From positions 3,410,001 through 3,474,000 of the forward strand of contig BLLK01000047.1 in assembly GCA_021927905.1 (NCBI GenBank): a stretch of 64,000 bases of DNA, read 5' to 3'. Under the pieces are notes generated by a model. It ran no database searches. It was not told the DNA's origin and was given only the letters and a program-made list of their open reading frames with translations. This DNA comes from Chaetoceros tenuissimus (lineage: Eukaryota > Bacillariophyta > Thalassiosirophyceae > Chaetocerotales > Chaetocerotaceae). The position numbers and the translations under genes were made by a program. Of this stretch, positions 22,473 through 31,037 are shown piece by piece. Position 1 is the first letter of the stretch. Every line of letters starts with the position of its first letter.

Positions 22473-23342
22473 ATGAGCGATGAGGAGCATATCGAAGAAG
22501 TAGACAGCGAAGGAGTGGAGGGGGATGATCACAGCGAATATGACGAAGGGTCAGAATCTTCTTATTCATCTTCAGATGATGAAACAGACTTGGTCCGTCG
22601 AAACTTGTTGTTTCTATGTCAAGAAGGACAATTGAGAATCGCAAATCAACGTTTTGATACTCTAGTTCAAGAGAATAATATTGATCAATTGAAACGCGAG
22701 ATATTTCAAACTGGTACCGATAGAAATACTCCACTTCATGAAATTTTATGTGGTGGAACTAGTGACAGTAACGCCAAGGCACTGACTGAAAAGATTTTAG
22801 ACATTAGTCAACAGTGGACTATACCTTACAGGGCCATGTTGATAGCACAGCCACCTAGTCATTTGAGAACAGCATTGCATTGGGCGACGTGGGGAAATAG
22901 TGATATTTCAATCATTGAGACACTTGTCAATGGAAATCCTGAAGCATTGGTAGTCAGAGACCGTAGAAATAAAGGAAATAGAACTGCTACTGAAATCTAC
23001 AGTCATTATTTCATACATCGAGACAGGACAGGAGGCATAGTCTCTGAAGAAAATAAGGCCAAGTTTGAATTTCTAGAAAAGTCAATGCAGAAGTGGGTGA
23101 AACAAAGAGTTCGAAACACTGTATATGCTTCTGTTCTGTACTACTTTCGAAATCAAAGTTTGACGCCATTCAATCAAAAGGATCGTAAAATTGCTGGTAT
23201 AAAGCCAAAACCTTGGTTTGTATTGAGTACCCTTGGTTATCTGATTCAACGAGAGATCACGCCACTCGTCTCTCTGGTCCTCAGTTTCATTGGGAAAGAT
23301 GCAAAGATTCAAGGTATCACGAAAAAACGAAAACGTAGCTAA
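22473..23342 (+). CDS. Ankyrin-like acidic-N-terminus protein, function unknown
   Basis: Single exon, 289 residues. Residues 1-40 are acidic and Ser/Tyr-rich. Residues 45-170 have two or three degenerate ankyrin-type units: a DRNTPLHEIL block, a LRTALHWATWG block and a following NPEALVVRDRRN turn. This is the pattern of a large family of ankyrin-like proteins in diatoms. The C-terminal half is basic and ends in KKRKRS, which could act as a nuclear signal. No catalytic motif is seen. The gene converges with the receptor gene across only 66 bp. Confidence 0.75.
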   Translation: MSDEEHIEEVDSEGVEGDDHSEYDEGSESSYSSSDDETDLVRRNLLFLCQEGQLRIANQRFDTLVQENNIDQLKREIFQTGTDRNTPLHEILCGGTSDSNAKALTEKILDISQQWTIPYRAMLIAQPPSHLRTALHWATWGNSDISIIETLVNGNPEALVVRDRRNKGNRTATEIYSHYFIHRDRTGGIVSEENKAKFEFLEKSMQKWVKQRVRNTVYASVLYYFRNQSLTPFNQKDRKIAGIKPKPWFVLSTLGYLIQREITPLVSLVLSFIGKDAKIQGITKKRKRS

Positions 23343-23408
23343 ATCTTGATAAGAAAAATGTACACTATTAAATTTAGAGGGAACTTTGCTTCTTCTTTTC
23401 ATGTACAG

Positions 23409-26132
23409 TTACTCACTGCTTTCATCGTCCGATTCTGAAGACATGTTTGACACTACTGACATTGATACATCGCCCTCGGAATTCGTTGGTAGGTTCAATG
23501 AATTCATCAAAAATTCATCCGGTTCTTCCTCTTTACTACTTCCAACGATTTGTGCAGCTCCACCAGTATTACTGTTTGTTTGCACTTGTACTCTCATCGT
23601 TCGCATGCAGGTACCCCCACTTGGCCTTTGTGATGCTGAAGATTGTGAATTATTGGAAAAAAGACGGAAATGAGACAGAACTTTAATGAACTTTTGTCCA
23701 AAATAAAAGCACATGGCAATCATTGTCCCAACGCTATCCAATAAACTTTCAATATAAGAATACTCTGATCCATTAAAGTAGGACAAAGTGACATCGAGTA
23801 CGATGATCTTGAGTAATTGTATCACGAAGAAGGAATATACCATCAGCGATAGGCCTTGGCCCTCGTTGAATTCTTCAAAGCAATCCCGAGATTGGAAGAC
23901 TAATAAAGATGCTATCAAGATGAAGATTCCACAAATAGCATGATCGATCGTATGCCAAATCTCATGCGAATGACTACAGTATTGGCCTTCAGTCAAAGTA
24001 AAGAGATCTCCTTCTACAATTTTTGCTGATATACGTGCCTTTGAAGGATCGATTGCGGTGACTATAACCAAGTATATCACAATTGCGAGGACTGAACCGA
24101 GAAAGTATCGATCGAGAACCTTGGGGTTCAATTCAAACGGGCGCATCATTCGCGCTTCTCTAATAAGTTTGTTGACAGTGCCAATTTTAATAATAATTGG
24201 AACTAGTTGAATTGTGATACCCAGAATTGAAGTCCAACTTGATATCATGCAAGTCACATTTGATATTCTGAATGCTACTAGTGTCGAACCTATTAGTGCA
24301 GTGTATGCTCCAACTAAGACCCAGATCAAGATATCAACATTCCATAAGGTCAACATTAGTCTCTCTCTCCACTGATGGACAATATATGTGATGAAAGAAA
24401 TAACAAGAATAGCCACAATTGCAAATATCATTGCGGATACATGTAAAGTAGTGCTGCTAGCATCTGCGAATTCACGAGGATACCCATATGGTAGTTGCTC
24501 TGTGATTACATCAATGTTATTATGAATCCAAAGACAAGTAGCTTCTCTCGCTGCATGACCATTAGCTCGAATCTTGCTGAGTTGTTTCCATGATAAGAAG
24601 ATATCATCCATGACTAGTGAAGGCAGTCGAAGCGTTTTGATGAAATCAAATGCAGGAGACTGTAGAAGTGGGTTCATATTTTCATTATCGTCATTGTTTC
24701 GCATTGCCGAACTGATAGCTTTCTTGATTGCAAAAGATTGATAGTCACACGATGCAACATCGCTGCCAAGGCGTACTGTCTCGTTTAGAGAACATCTATT
24801 TTCAATTGTCATGAAATCTTTCCGATATTCTTGGCATTCACTAGATGGCACAGGAAACAAAACTCTTTGGAATTCAGCATCTGTGCCTTCAAACTCATAA
24901 ATATCGATTTCTGGTGTATAGAACCACATGAGCACGTTTGATTTTGTTGATTGTGCTGCCCTCCATATTTGGATCATCTGCGAAAACGTGTAACCTTTAT
25001 TTGGACCATTTGATCCATAAGAGGCCAGCGATATGTTATTGTAGAACATCTGTGTTGAAGCATATGTTGTCCATTCGCAAGAACCATCAACAAAATGTCC
25101 TTTGCACGTATTTGGATTGATGTCACAATTGTTTTCTTCTAGTTGAACGAAGAATCCTTTGTATAAGCCTTCCACGTAATAGGAATTTTCTTCGTCTGTG
25201 CTATTGCTGATTGGAGGCCGATTTGCTACTTCGTCAAAAGCATCACAATCAGAGTAATCTTGACAGTACTGCTTCCAAGTTATAGGAGCCTTGAAAGTTT
25301 CTGCCATCTTTCGACGATCTCCTCTGAGACCAAAGTATGAGATGAGAGATGGATCTTTTTCAACTGTGAATTTGGGCATATAGAAGCCCATGCGGCCCAT
25401 GTAACCAACAGAGCTTCCATCATGGACGTAACCTTCATCTTTTGCCATTTGTAGGTCTGTATCTGCACCGTCCCAAATTTCAGGAAGAATGTGAGCGCAG
25501 CGTTCATTCGAAGTTGAAGTACATACTTCTTCATTTTCCATCATGGAAGTTGCTTTCTTGAGGTATTCAAATGGATATGATTTCTGACCATAGATGAATT
25601 CTGTGCTTGGATCGTAGAAATCACCAACGAAAGAACCTTTTGTACCTCCCAACTTTTCCTTGTCGAGTCCGAATTCCAAAGTAACTGGAATATCCAGCAG
25701 TTCAGATAACAATATTTGATAAATCCAAGCCGAGATTAGAGAGCTTGCCCAGTCCTGGACTGCTATGCGGACTTCAGCATGATTGGTAGAAAGAGATGGT
25801 CTATGGCAATTTTCATCATCTCTATCTTGTGCTGTACATACTCGTTTATGTATCATGTGTTGAATAGATTTGATATCTTTTCGGCCGGATAAAGCTTGGA
25901 GACAACCATTTTGAAATGGATTTGAGCATCTTCCGCCTTCCATACATCTTGAGATGCCACTAGTACCTGACATAGAAATGTTGGAACAGTCGGTGTCAGT
26001 TTGGCACGCATGGTATTGAAGATTATCAATAGCATGTGTATTGCTGCTAAAAATTAGTATGGCAACAATAGAGAAGAATAACTTCTTGTTTTTGTAAAAA
26101 TTCAAAAAGGTGCTACTGCTCATTCTCTTCAT
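23409..26132 (-). CDS. Seven-helix receptor with binding-protein ectodomain (class C GPCR-like)
   Basis: Single exon, 907 residues from the ATG at 26132; a second ATG at 26123 is also possible. A signal peptide covers about residues 15-34. The Cys-rich segment at about 40-110 is followed by a region (about 120-545) beginning VRIAVQDWASSLISAWIYQILLSE. This resembles the start of a glycine-betaine/proline-type (OpuAC) periplasmic binding fold. Exactly seven hydrophobic helices follow (about 563-818), with Cys628 at the start of helix 3 and Cys719 in the loop before helix 5, the pair that is bridged in GPCRs. The tail (about 819-907) is polar, Ser-rich and acidic. The layout matches class C GPCRs (GABA-B or glutamate type), where a venus-flytrap domain sits outside. 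The ligand is unknown, and no single motif proves G-protein coupling. Confidence 0.7.
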   Translation of the reverse strand: MKRMSSSTFLNFYKNKKLFFSIVAILIFSSNTHAIDNLQYHACQTDTDCSNISMSGTSGISRCMEGGRCSNPFQNGCLQALSGRKDIKSIQHMIHKRVCTAQDRDDENCHRPSLSTNHAEVRIAVQDWASSLISAWIYQILLSELLDIPVTLEFGLDKEKLGGTKGSFVGDFYDPSTEFIYGQKSYPFEYLKKATSMMENEEVCTSTSNERCAHILPEIWDGADTDLQMAKDEGYVHDGSSVGYMGRMGFYMPKFTVEKDPSLISYFGLRGDRRKMAETFKAPITWKQYCQDYSDCDAFDEVANRPPISNSTDEENSYYVEGLYKGFFVQLEENNCDINPNTCKGHFVDGSCEWTTYASTQMFYNNISLASYGSNGPNKGYTFSQMIQIWRAAQSTKSNVLMWFYTPEIDIYEFEGTDAEFQRVLFPVPSSECQEYRKDFMTIENRCSLNETVRLGSDVASCDYQSFAIKKAISSAMRNNDDNENMNPLLQSPAFDFIKTLRLPSLVMDDIFLSWKQLSKIRANGHAAREATCLWIHNNIDVITEQLPYGYPREFADASSTTLHVSAMIFAIVAILVISFITYIVHQWRERLMLTLWNVDILIWVLVGAYTALIGSTLVAFRISNVTCMISSWTSILGITIQLVPIIIKIGTVNKLIREARMMRPFELNPKVLDRYFLGSVLAIVIYLVIVTAIDPSKARISAKIVEGDLFTLTEGQYCSHSHEIWHTIDHAICGIFILIASLLVFQSRDCFEEFNEGQGLSLMVYSFFVIQLLKIIVLDVTLSYFNGSEYSYIESLLDSVGTMIAMCFYFGQKFIKVLSHFRLFSNNSQSSASQRPSGGTCMRTMRVQVQTNSNTGGAAQIVGSSKEEEPDEFLMNSLNLPTNSEGDVSMSVVSNMSSESDDESSE

Positions 26133-26413
26133 ATAGATAGATCTGTTTATACGTGTTTTATAATACAATGAAAAGGAAGGTGCAATTTTAACATCCTATT
26201 GTCACCAAGTCTACGAGTAATTACTTTCGACCCCTTGAATTTTTCACATCAACTCCTGAAGCAAAGGTATGCATTCCCAAATAGAGTTGCATTACCGAAA
26301 TGAGGTTGCAGGTGTTTCTAAAATGACAAATTGATGATTCGCAGGAAGAAAAAAATAGAATATGGAACAAGTCAGGTTGAAATCGGTTTGTTTGTTTTTT
26401 CCTTTCGAAACTA
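26133..26413. other. Receptor promoter region left of the hAT insertion
   Basis: A 281-bp stretch between the receptor start and the left target-site duplication. No frame, RNA gene or repeat was recognised. Confidence 0.3.
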
Positions 26414-26421
26414 CGAATAAG
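26414..26421. repeat. Left 8-bp target-site duplication of the hAT element
   Basis: CGAATAAG directly abuts the left terminal repeat. The same eight bases abut the right end at 28140-28147. Eight bases is the size made by hAT transposases. Confidence 0.9.
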
Positions 26422-26443
26422 TAGGTATTTGTCGAGTGTTCCG
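26422..26443 (+). repeat. Left terminal inverted repeat of the hAT element
   Basis: Twenty of 22 bases pair with the right terminal repeat; the mismatches are at positions 7 and 19 of the repeat. Confidence 0.88.
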
Positions 26444-26909
26444 TTCAGGTGGCCCGATTGTTCCGTTTAGTGTTCCGGTTCATAACCCACTACAAATATG
26501 ACACCATTTTACCTAGTATACACCACTTACTAGAGTTCACTCTATTTTGATTTAGAATGTTGTTGATAATTGCAAAAAACAAAGAAACAACCTCCCAACA
26601 GACAACCCTCTAATGGATAGGGGCATGCCGTCCTCTTAACAAGCACAGTAGCCACATCTGACCCGGAGCAATTAATTTTTGCTCAAAATTTTAATATATA
26701 AAGTGTATGAATTTTTTGATGTTTCAGCTCATTCTACGCACCTTTCTACACAGAAAATGAATGGAGACACTTCTAATTTGCCTGAAGCGCGCACATCGGA
26801 AATGAGGTAGTTGGGCATGGTAGGAGTAGATCATCGAGACGGAAATATAAGAAGAGAAAAGGGCTAGCTTATAAAGAATTCAGCTTAATCAAAGATTGAT
26901 GTACTAGAG

Positions 26910-28013
26910 ATGGAAGTGGAAATGAAACGTGTTGAAGCTGCTCTTCCTCGTGTTCTCCAATTATTGACAGAGGCGCATACAGCAGTTGCTGCAGTGAAAA
27001 GAGTCAGTGAAAGTAATGTGGACGAAGCAACTACAGCTGTTGATAATGCAGAAACAAAGATAGTAGAAAAACAAGCAAAAGTGAATCGGATTCGAGGAAT
27101 CCGAAATGGTGGTACATCTGCCAATGGTAGACAAACACGCACTGTAGGTAGAACTCAAAAGTATGTCGACGAAGATGAATTAGAAGCAGCAAGGCTTGAG
27201 GTTCTTGATGCAAAGCATGAATTGAAATTAGCAAAAAAGGATTTGGAAAAGGCAAATGAAATCAATGGCAAGAAGATAGAAGAGTACAATAATTGGTGCG
27301 CAAAATTTCCACAGAAAGAAGAAGAACTTTTGCAAAGGGCGAGAGAGATATCACTGTGCGGTGCAGACTACCTACGTAAGCAATTTCTTGAGCAAAATGG
27401 AGATATGTATCATGCAAAGAAAGCCGCAGATTGCTGCAATACATTGTTCAATCCTTTGTGGTTGAAAGGAAAGGAAAATGATGTTGCATTTGTTGAAGCT
27501 AATATAGTACTGCTAGATGAGTTTGGATTTAGTGATTTCAAAGGAAATTTTCAAGAACAATTGAAAGCTGAGATACCTAGAATTATAGAGAGAGCAAATA
27601 ATCCGATGGTATTTGACTGGGAAGGTTTTGATAAGTCAAAACTTTTCCAAACTCGTTTAGAAAGAAGGAGGCGCCGACTAGGTGAGCACGAGGTTGACGA
27701 AGACTGGAAGAAAGACTTGGGAGAAGTTGCCACCAGGATTTGGGAGTGGTGGCGACCTATTGTTGCAGAAGGAAATAAAGAATTCCCTGCATTTAAATTT
27801 GCTCTCAGAAGAATTGCTCTCCTTCAGGTTTCAAGTTGCGATGTTGAAAGAGTATTTTCTCAACTCAAGCTTGTTCGTGACAGATGCAATGATAATTTGT
27901 TGGAAGATATGCTTGAAGTTAGATTGTTTGCATTATGTAATGGTAATTTGAAAAGCCTTTTAATTAAAGCTTGGGAGTTTCCATTAGTGGATGTAGATGA
28001 AGATGACGAATGA
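26910..28013 (+). CDS. Truncated hAT transposase: coiled coil plus C-terminal dimerisation domain
   Basis: Encodes 367 residues from the first ATG, at 26910. Residues 1-135 are charged and predicted coiled coil (DELEAARLEVLDAKHELKLA is typical). A middle part (about 155-275) resembles the end of a hAT catalytic domain. Residues about 275-350 match the hAT family dimerisation domain: IWEWWRPIVAE, then SCDVERVFSQLKLVRDRC. hAT transposases are usually 600-800 residues, with an N-terminal BED zinc finger and an RNase H-like core containing a DDE triad. Both are missing here. The frame is clean, with no stops or shifts, so the product may still be made and may act as a dimerising regulator or be neutral. 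The frame sits wholly inside the transposon. Confidence 0.8.
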   Translation: MEVEMKRVEAALPRVLQLLTEAHTAVAAVKRVSESNVDEATTAVDNAETKIVEKQAKVNRIRGIRNGGTSANGRQTRTVGRTQKYVDEDELEAARLEVLDAKHELKLAKKDLEKANEINGKKIEEYNNWCAKFPQKEEELLQRAREISLCGADYLRKQFLEQNGDMYHAKKAADCCNTLFNPLWLKGKENDVAFVEANIVLLDEFGFSDFKGNFQEQLKAEIPRIIERANNPMVFDWEGFDKSKLFQTRLERRRRRLGEHEVDEDWKKDLGEVATRIWEWWRPIVAEGNKEFPAFKFALRRIALLQVSSCDVERVFSQLKLVRDRCNDNLLEDMLEVRLFALCNGNLKSLLIKAWEFPLVDVDEDDE

Positions 28014-28117
28014 GTAACGTAGAATAAGTAAATAAATGACTATAAGTATAACCGTTATTTTGACCGTTGTTCCAATTGTTCCTGTTCCGATTGTTCCGTT
28101 TTCAGCCCAAATTGTTC

Positions 28118-28139
28118 CGGTACACTCGACAAGTACCTA
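28118..28139 (-). repeat. Right terminal inverted repeat of the hAT element
   Basis: Reverse complement of the left repeat with two mismatches. It adjoins the right target-site copy. Confidence 0.88.
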
Positions 28140-28147
28140 CGAATAAG
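28140..28147. repeat. Right 8-bp target-site duplication of the hAT element
   Basis: CGAATAAG, identical to 26414-26421. Confidence 0.9.
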
Positions 28148-28749
28148 TAAATGATAGTACATAGTAGGTTCACCCTATTTTGTAAGAAGTAAAAAGGGCA
28201 GCACTTAGCTTATGTTAGAATGTCTGTACAATAGACAATAGAATGGTCCTAGGTAGAGTGTCTTTTACTTGCAGACAGTCTGACCTTCTATCAGTCAATC
28301 ATGTCAAGTAGGTAGTTACAATTGTGAGAATGAACGAATCATCATCTTCACCCATTTAGAGTCAACAGTTAGTAGTGCGACGCGAACAATAGGACGGAGC
28401 GAATCATTTCACCCCGTTGGGGTCATCTGTTTGTAGTGTGACGCGAACGAACGAACGCACGCACGAACGGAAAAATAAACGGGGTAAGGAATCGGTTCCC
28501 TGGCCCTGACAAACCGATAATAATGACATCAGTTCTGCTTCGTGCACACTTGCCAAAATAAAATTTACGAGGTAGCTACGTAAGACAAGTTCCATCTAGA
28601 AAAATGCTGAACCAAGCGAGCTGAACAGATGAAGATAAAATCTTGCTCACTACAGGCAACTAAGTTCAATTATCTTCTTAAATATGTAGTTTTTCACGTT
28701 TACACGCATGATAGAGTTCACAGCAGCTGCATTTAACATTCTATAGCCC
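28148..28749. other. Intergenic region with degenerate tandem repeat and tetranucleotide repeat
   Basis: A 602-bp gap with no convincing gene. Two diverged copies of a unit of about 55 bp, set about 61-65 bp apart, lie at about 28332-28387 and 28397-28448. They share CGAATCAT, TTCACCC, GTCA and GTAGTGNGACGCGAAC. A short tetranucleotide tract of GAAC and GCAC units follows at about 28444-28470. Confidence 0.6.
28332..28448 (+). repeat. Two-copy degenerate tandem repeat, about 60 bp
   Basis: The two copies align over CGAATCAT, TTCACCC, GTCA and a well kept end, GTAGTG(C/T)GACGCGAAC. The end of copy two runs into the GAAC/GCAC tract. Confidence 0.6.
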
Positions 28750-30483
28750 TCATATTTCTTTGTCCAAAGAAATCTGTTTTGGATTTCTGAAACTGCTATC
28801 TTTTCTCATCCCCAAGTATACTGTTACGAAACATACAAATATGAAATCTGCCAAAGCTGCAGACAAAAATGTGTTCACAGTTCCGACTCTCGATTGTAGC
28901 TTTCCTCCTAGAATAGCCCCTACTGATTGTCCTAGACCACCATACATTGCGTTCATGAACAGCAACATTGTAGCACTCATCCCCGGTGGGCTAATCTTAT
29001 GAGCAAAAACTGTTCCAGTACTCCAAAATGCAGCAAAAGTCACACCTCTCAATGCCTCTGCCGGCAATGCATGAAATGGGTTCCTCATCCATGCATAATT
29101 GAGGAATCTAATAATGTAACTACATAGACTCAGAACCAATACTCGATCAGCACCTAACTTTTCTGTCAAAGGTCCTGAAAACCAAAACATTGGGGCACCT
29201 GAGATGGAAGAAACAAGACGACAAAGACCCATCTCTTTTCCAGTTCCTCCGACTTCACGAATCCTAACATAAGCAAAATTTTCAATGATTCCACTTGTAG
29301 TTCCAACGACAAAAACGAGGAAGAAAAACAGCATAGCATCTCCATTATGGAGAAGCATATTTATTCCATCAAGAATTCTTCTTCCTTGTTTGGTTTCCTC
29401 GGCATCAGCCTTTCTTCTTTTTGGAGCAACGGCCGCTGAAGCTTTTTCAAATCTCTGGAAAGCTTTCATACAGATAAAGGCTGGAATACTCATAAGACCA
29501 TATGCTACGAAGGCTAATCTGTAACCTTTTACATTTCGCAAACTCTCAAGAGATGAACAAAGTAGATCACTGAGTGTCATGATTGCAGTCTTTGTCACTT
29601 CCTCCGACGCAGCAGCTGCAGCACCAGCTTCCATCGTGATTGCAATCGCTTCAGTTTTCAGTTTCTCAGCAGTGGGTGATGGTGTTTTAGGTAAAGTTGA
29701 TTGACTAATCAAATGACCCACGATAGAACTGCCTATTCCAAAACCCAACTGACCGTATAATCTTAATCTACCATACTGACCTCTATCATCCTTGTTTAAT
29801 TTGTCCATTACCATTGAATCAATCAAACTCTTCACAGGAGCGTTAAAAAGTGCAGTGATGAATACCATACCAACTAGATAATTGACACTATCATTGAGTG
29901 GCATTAGAAGTTGTATTAACATTGAAGTAACGAAGGTCAATTGTAAAACCAAATTTGGCTTTTGTGTGTAGTCTGAGATGATACCCCAAATAGGTGCCAC
30001 AATAAATGTTGTCAACGGCTTCACTGCTCCAAGTAGTCCAATGGCTTGTCCAGAATGTCCCAATGAATGATAGTATACTGGTAGGTAAGGCATAAGCGAC
30101 CCTAGTGAACCATAGTATGTAACAAAGAGTAATTTGATCATAAACATTAGCCGTGGATTCGTCTGGTATGGTTTCGTTTCTTCTTCTTCTTCTTTCTCGA
30201 CAACATCTTGATCTCCTCCTCTTGCAATATCAAAAGGAGAGATAAAGGAAGGATTTTGTAAATGATTGCTATCAGGTAATATTTGCGTAAATCTCTTATG
30301 CTGTAATTTGAGTAACATAGGTTTTGTCCTCGTTATACTGATGGATGCATGCGTTGAAGGAATTTGAGTTGCCAATATAGCTATGATAAGTTTTAGCATC
30401 ATCTTTCTGCCAGGAAACATGGCAACTGAATTACTCCCGCTTCCTTTCTCTATGGGCGTTGCTTTGTCCATAGCTTTTATCAT
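28750..30483 (-). CDS. Major facilitator superfamily transporter (MFS_1-like, MFSD6/LacY-type)
   Basis: Single exon, 577 residues from the ATG at 30483. A hydrophobic leader (about residues 29-44) ends THASIS and may be a signal peptide, which would be unusual for a plasma-membrane MFS. About twelve membrane segments follow, with a long loop in the middle (about 255-300). The helix 2-3 loop has WGIISDYTQKP, the family's G-x-x-x-D-x-x signature. YGRLRLYGQLGFGIGSS matches the conserved helix 4-5 block of MFS_1-like proteins related to MFSD6 and sugar/nucleoside symporters. The substrate cannot be named. The leader could route it to the ER or a plastid membrane; no ASAFAP motif is present. Confidence 0.85.
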   Translation of the reverse strand: MIKAMDKATPIEKGSGSNSVAMFPGRKMMLKLIIAILATQIPSTHASISITRTKPMLLKLQHKRFTQILPDSNHLQNPSFISPFDIARGGDQDVVEKEEEEETKPYQTNPRLMFMIKLLFVTYYGSLGSLMPYLPVYYHSLGHSGQAIGLLGAVKPLTTFIVAPIWGIISDYTQKPNLVLQLTFVTSMLIQLLMPLNDSVNYLVGMVFITALFNAPVKSLIDSMVMDKLNKDDRGQYGRLRLYGQLGFGIGSSIVGHLISQSTLPKTPSPTAEKLKTEAIAITMEAGAAAAASEEVTKTAIMTLSDLLCSSLESLRNVKGYRLAFVAYGLMSIPAFICMKAFQRFEKASAAVAPKRRKADAEETKQGRRILDGINMLLHNGDAMLFFFLVFVVGTTSGIIENFAYVRIREVGGTGKEMGLCRLVSSISGAPMFWFSGPLTEKLGADRVLVLSLCSYIIRFLNYAWMRNPFHALPAEALRGVTFAAFWSTGTVFAHKISPPGMSATMLLFMNAMYGGLGQSVGAILGGKLQSRVGTVNTFLSAALADFIFVCFVTVYLGMRKDSSFRNPKQISLDKEI

Positions 30484-31037
30484 GTTTATTCTTTTCTCTT
30501 TTTTGGAAATGAAACTGAGTAGCTACCTTCAGATTTTTTGTCCTTTCTTTTGGAATCTTTTGAAATAAGAGTCGACCTGTATACCTTTCTAAGGAAACTG
30601 CAAGTAGCTTTTGATTAGTATATAGAGCAATATATGTTCAATGTATGAAACCTGTTCTATTATCAAGAAAATTGAAAGTTGTGTCTAGAACAAGATTGAT
30701 GGCCAAGATTGATTGTATTACTTTTCTCCTTTATAGAATTCTGACTGTTTTTTGGGCAGCCTGTCAATCAAAATGATTGGTGTTGAGACGTTGATGGATG
30801 TGATGTATCAAGTATGTAGTACGTACGTTATTCATTCAATGTCAATTTGAAGTCAATCTTCAATTTTCAGGTAAAATAGCCTTAACGTTTATTTACCCCT
30901 CCAAATCTAAAACTCTTCTCTCTTCTATAGCTTACAATGATCAATGATGTCTGGAAAGTTTTTGGCTTCGATTCATTATTTTCATTTCTGTTTCTCCTCT
31001 TCACATCATAAAACAGACTTACGAAATCGCCTAAACA
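30484..31037. promoter_or_regulatory. Divergent intergenic region, MFS transporter and unknown gene
   Basis: A 554-bp gap between outward-reading genes, AT-rich, with a TACGTACGTTATTC stretch near 30820. No frame, RNA or repeat was recognised. Confidence 0.4.

Larger units (their letters stand above)
26422..28139 (+). mobile_element. hAT-superfamily DNA transposon, 1,718 bp, complete ends
   Basis: The left end starts TAGGTATTTGTCGAGTGTTC; the right end, read on the minus strand, starts TAGGTACTTGTCGAGTGTAC. The first 22 bases match at 20 positions. Both ends are followed inside by several copies of TGTTCCG, all in the plus direction, and share the 15-bp direct copy CCGATTGTTCCGTTT. A perfect 8-bp target duplication flanks the element. 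The only long frame (26910-28013) has the hAT dimerisation domain. The 488 bp left of this frame are too short to hold the missing BED finger and catalytic core. It is therefore probably a non-autonomous internal-deletion derivative moved in trans. Intact ends and target copies suggest recent insertion between the receptor and the MFS gene. Confidence 0.9.

Noticed and set aside
22131-22532. N-terminal extension of adenosine kinase by 134 codons
   Set aside because: Starts without ATG, is low in complexity, absent from the family, and would overlap the divergent promoter and the neighbouring gene.
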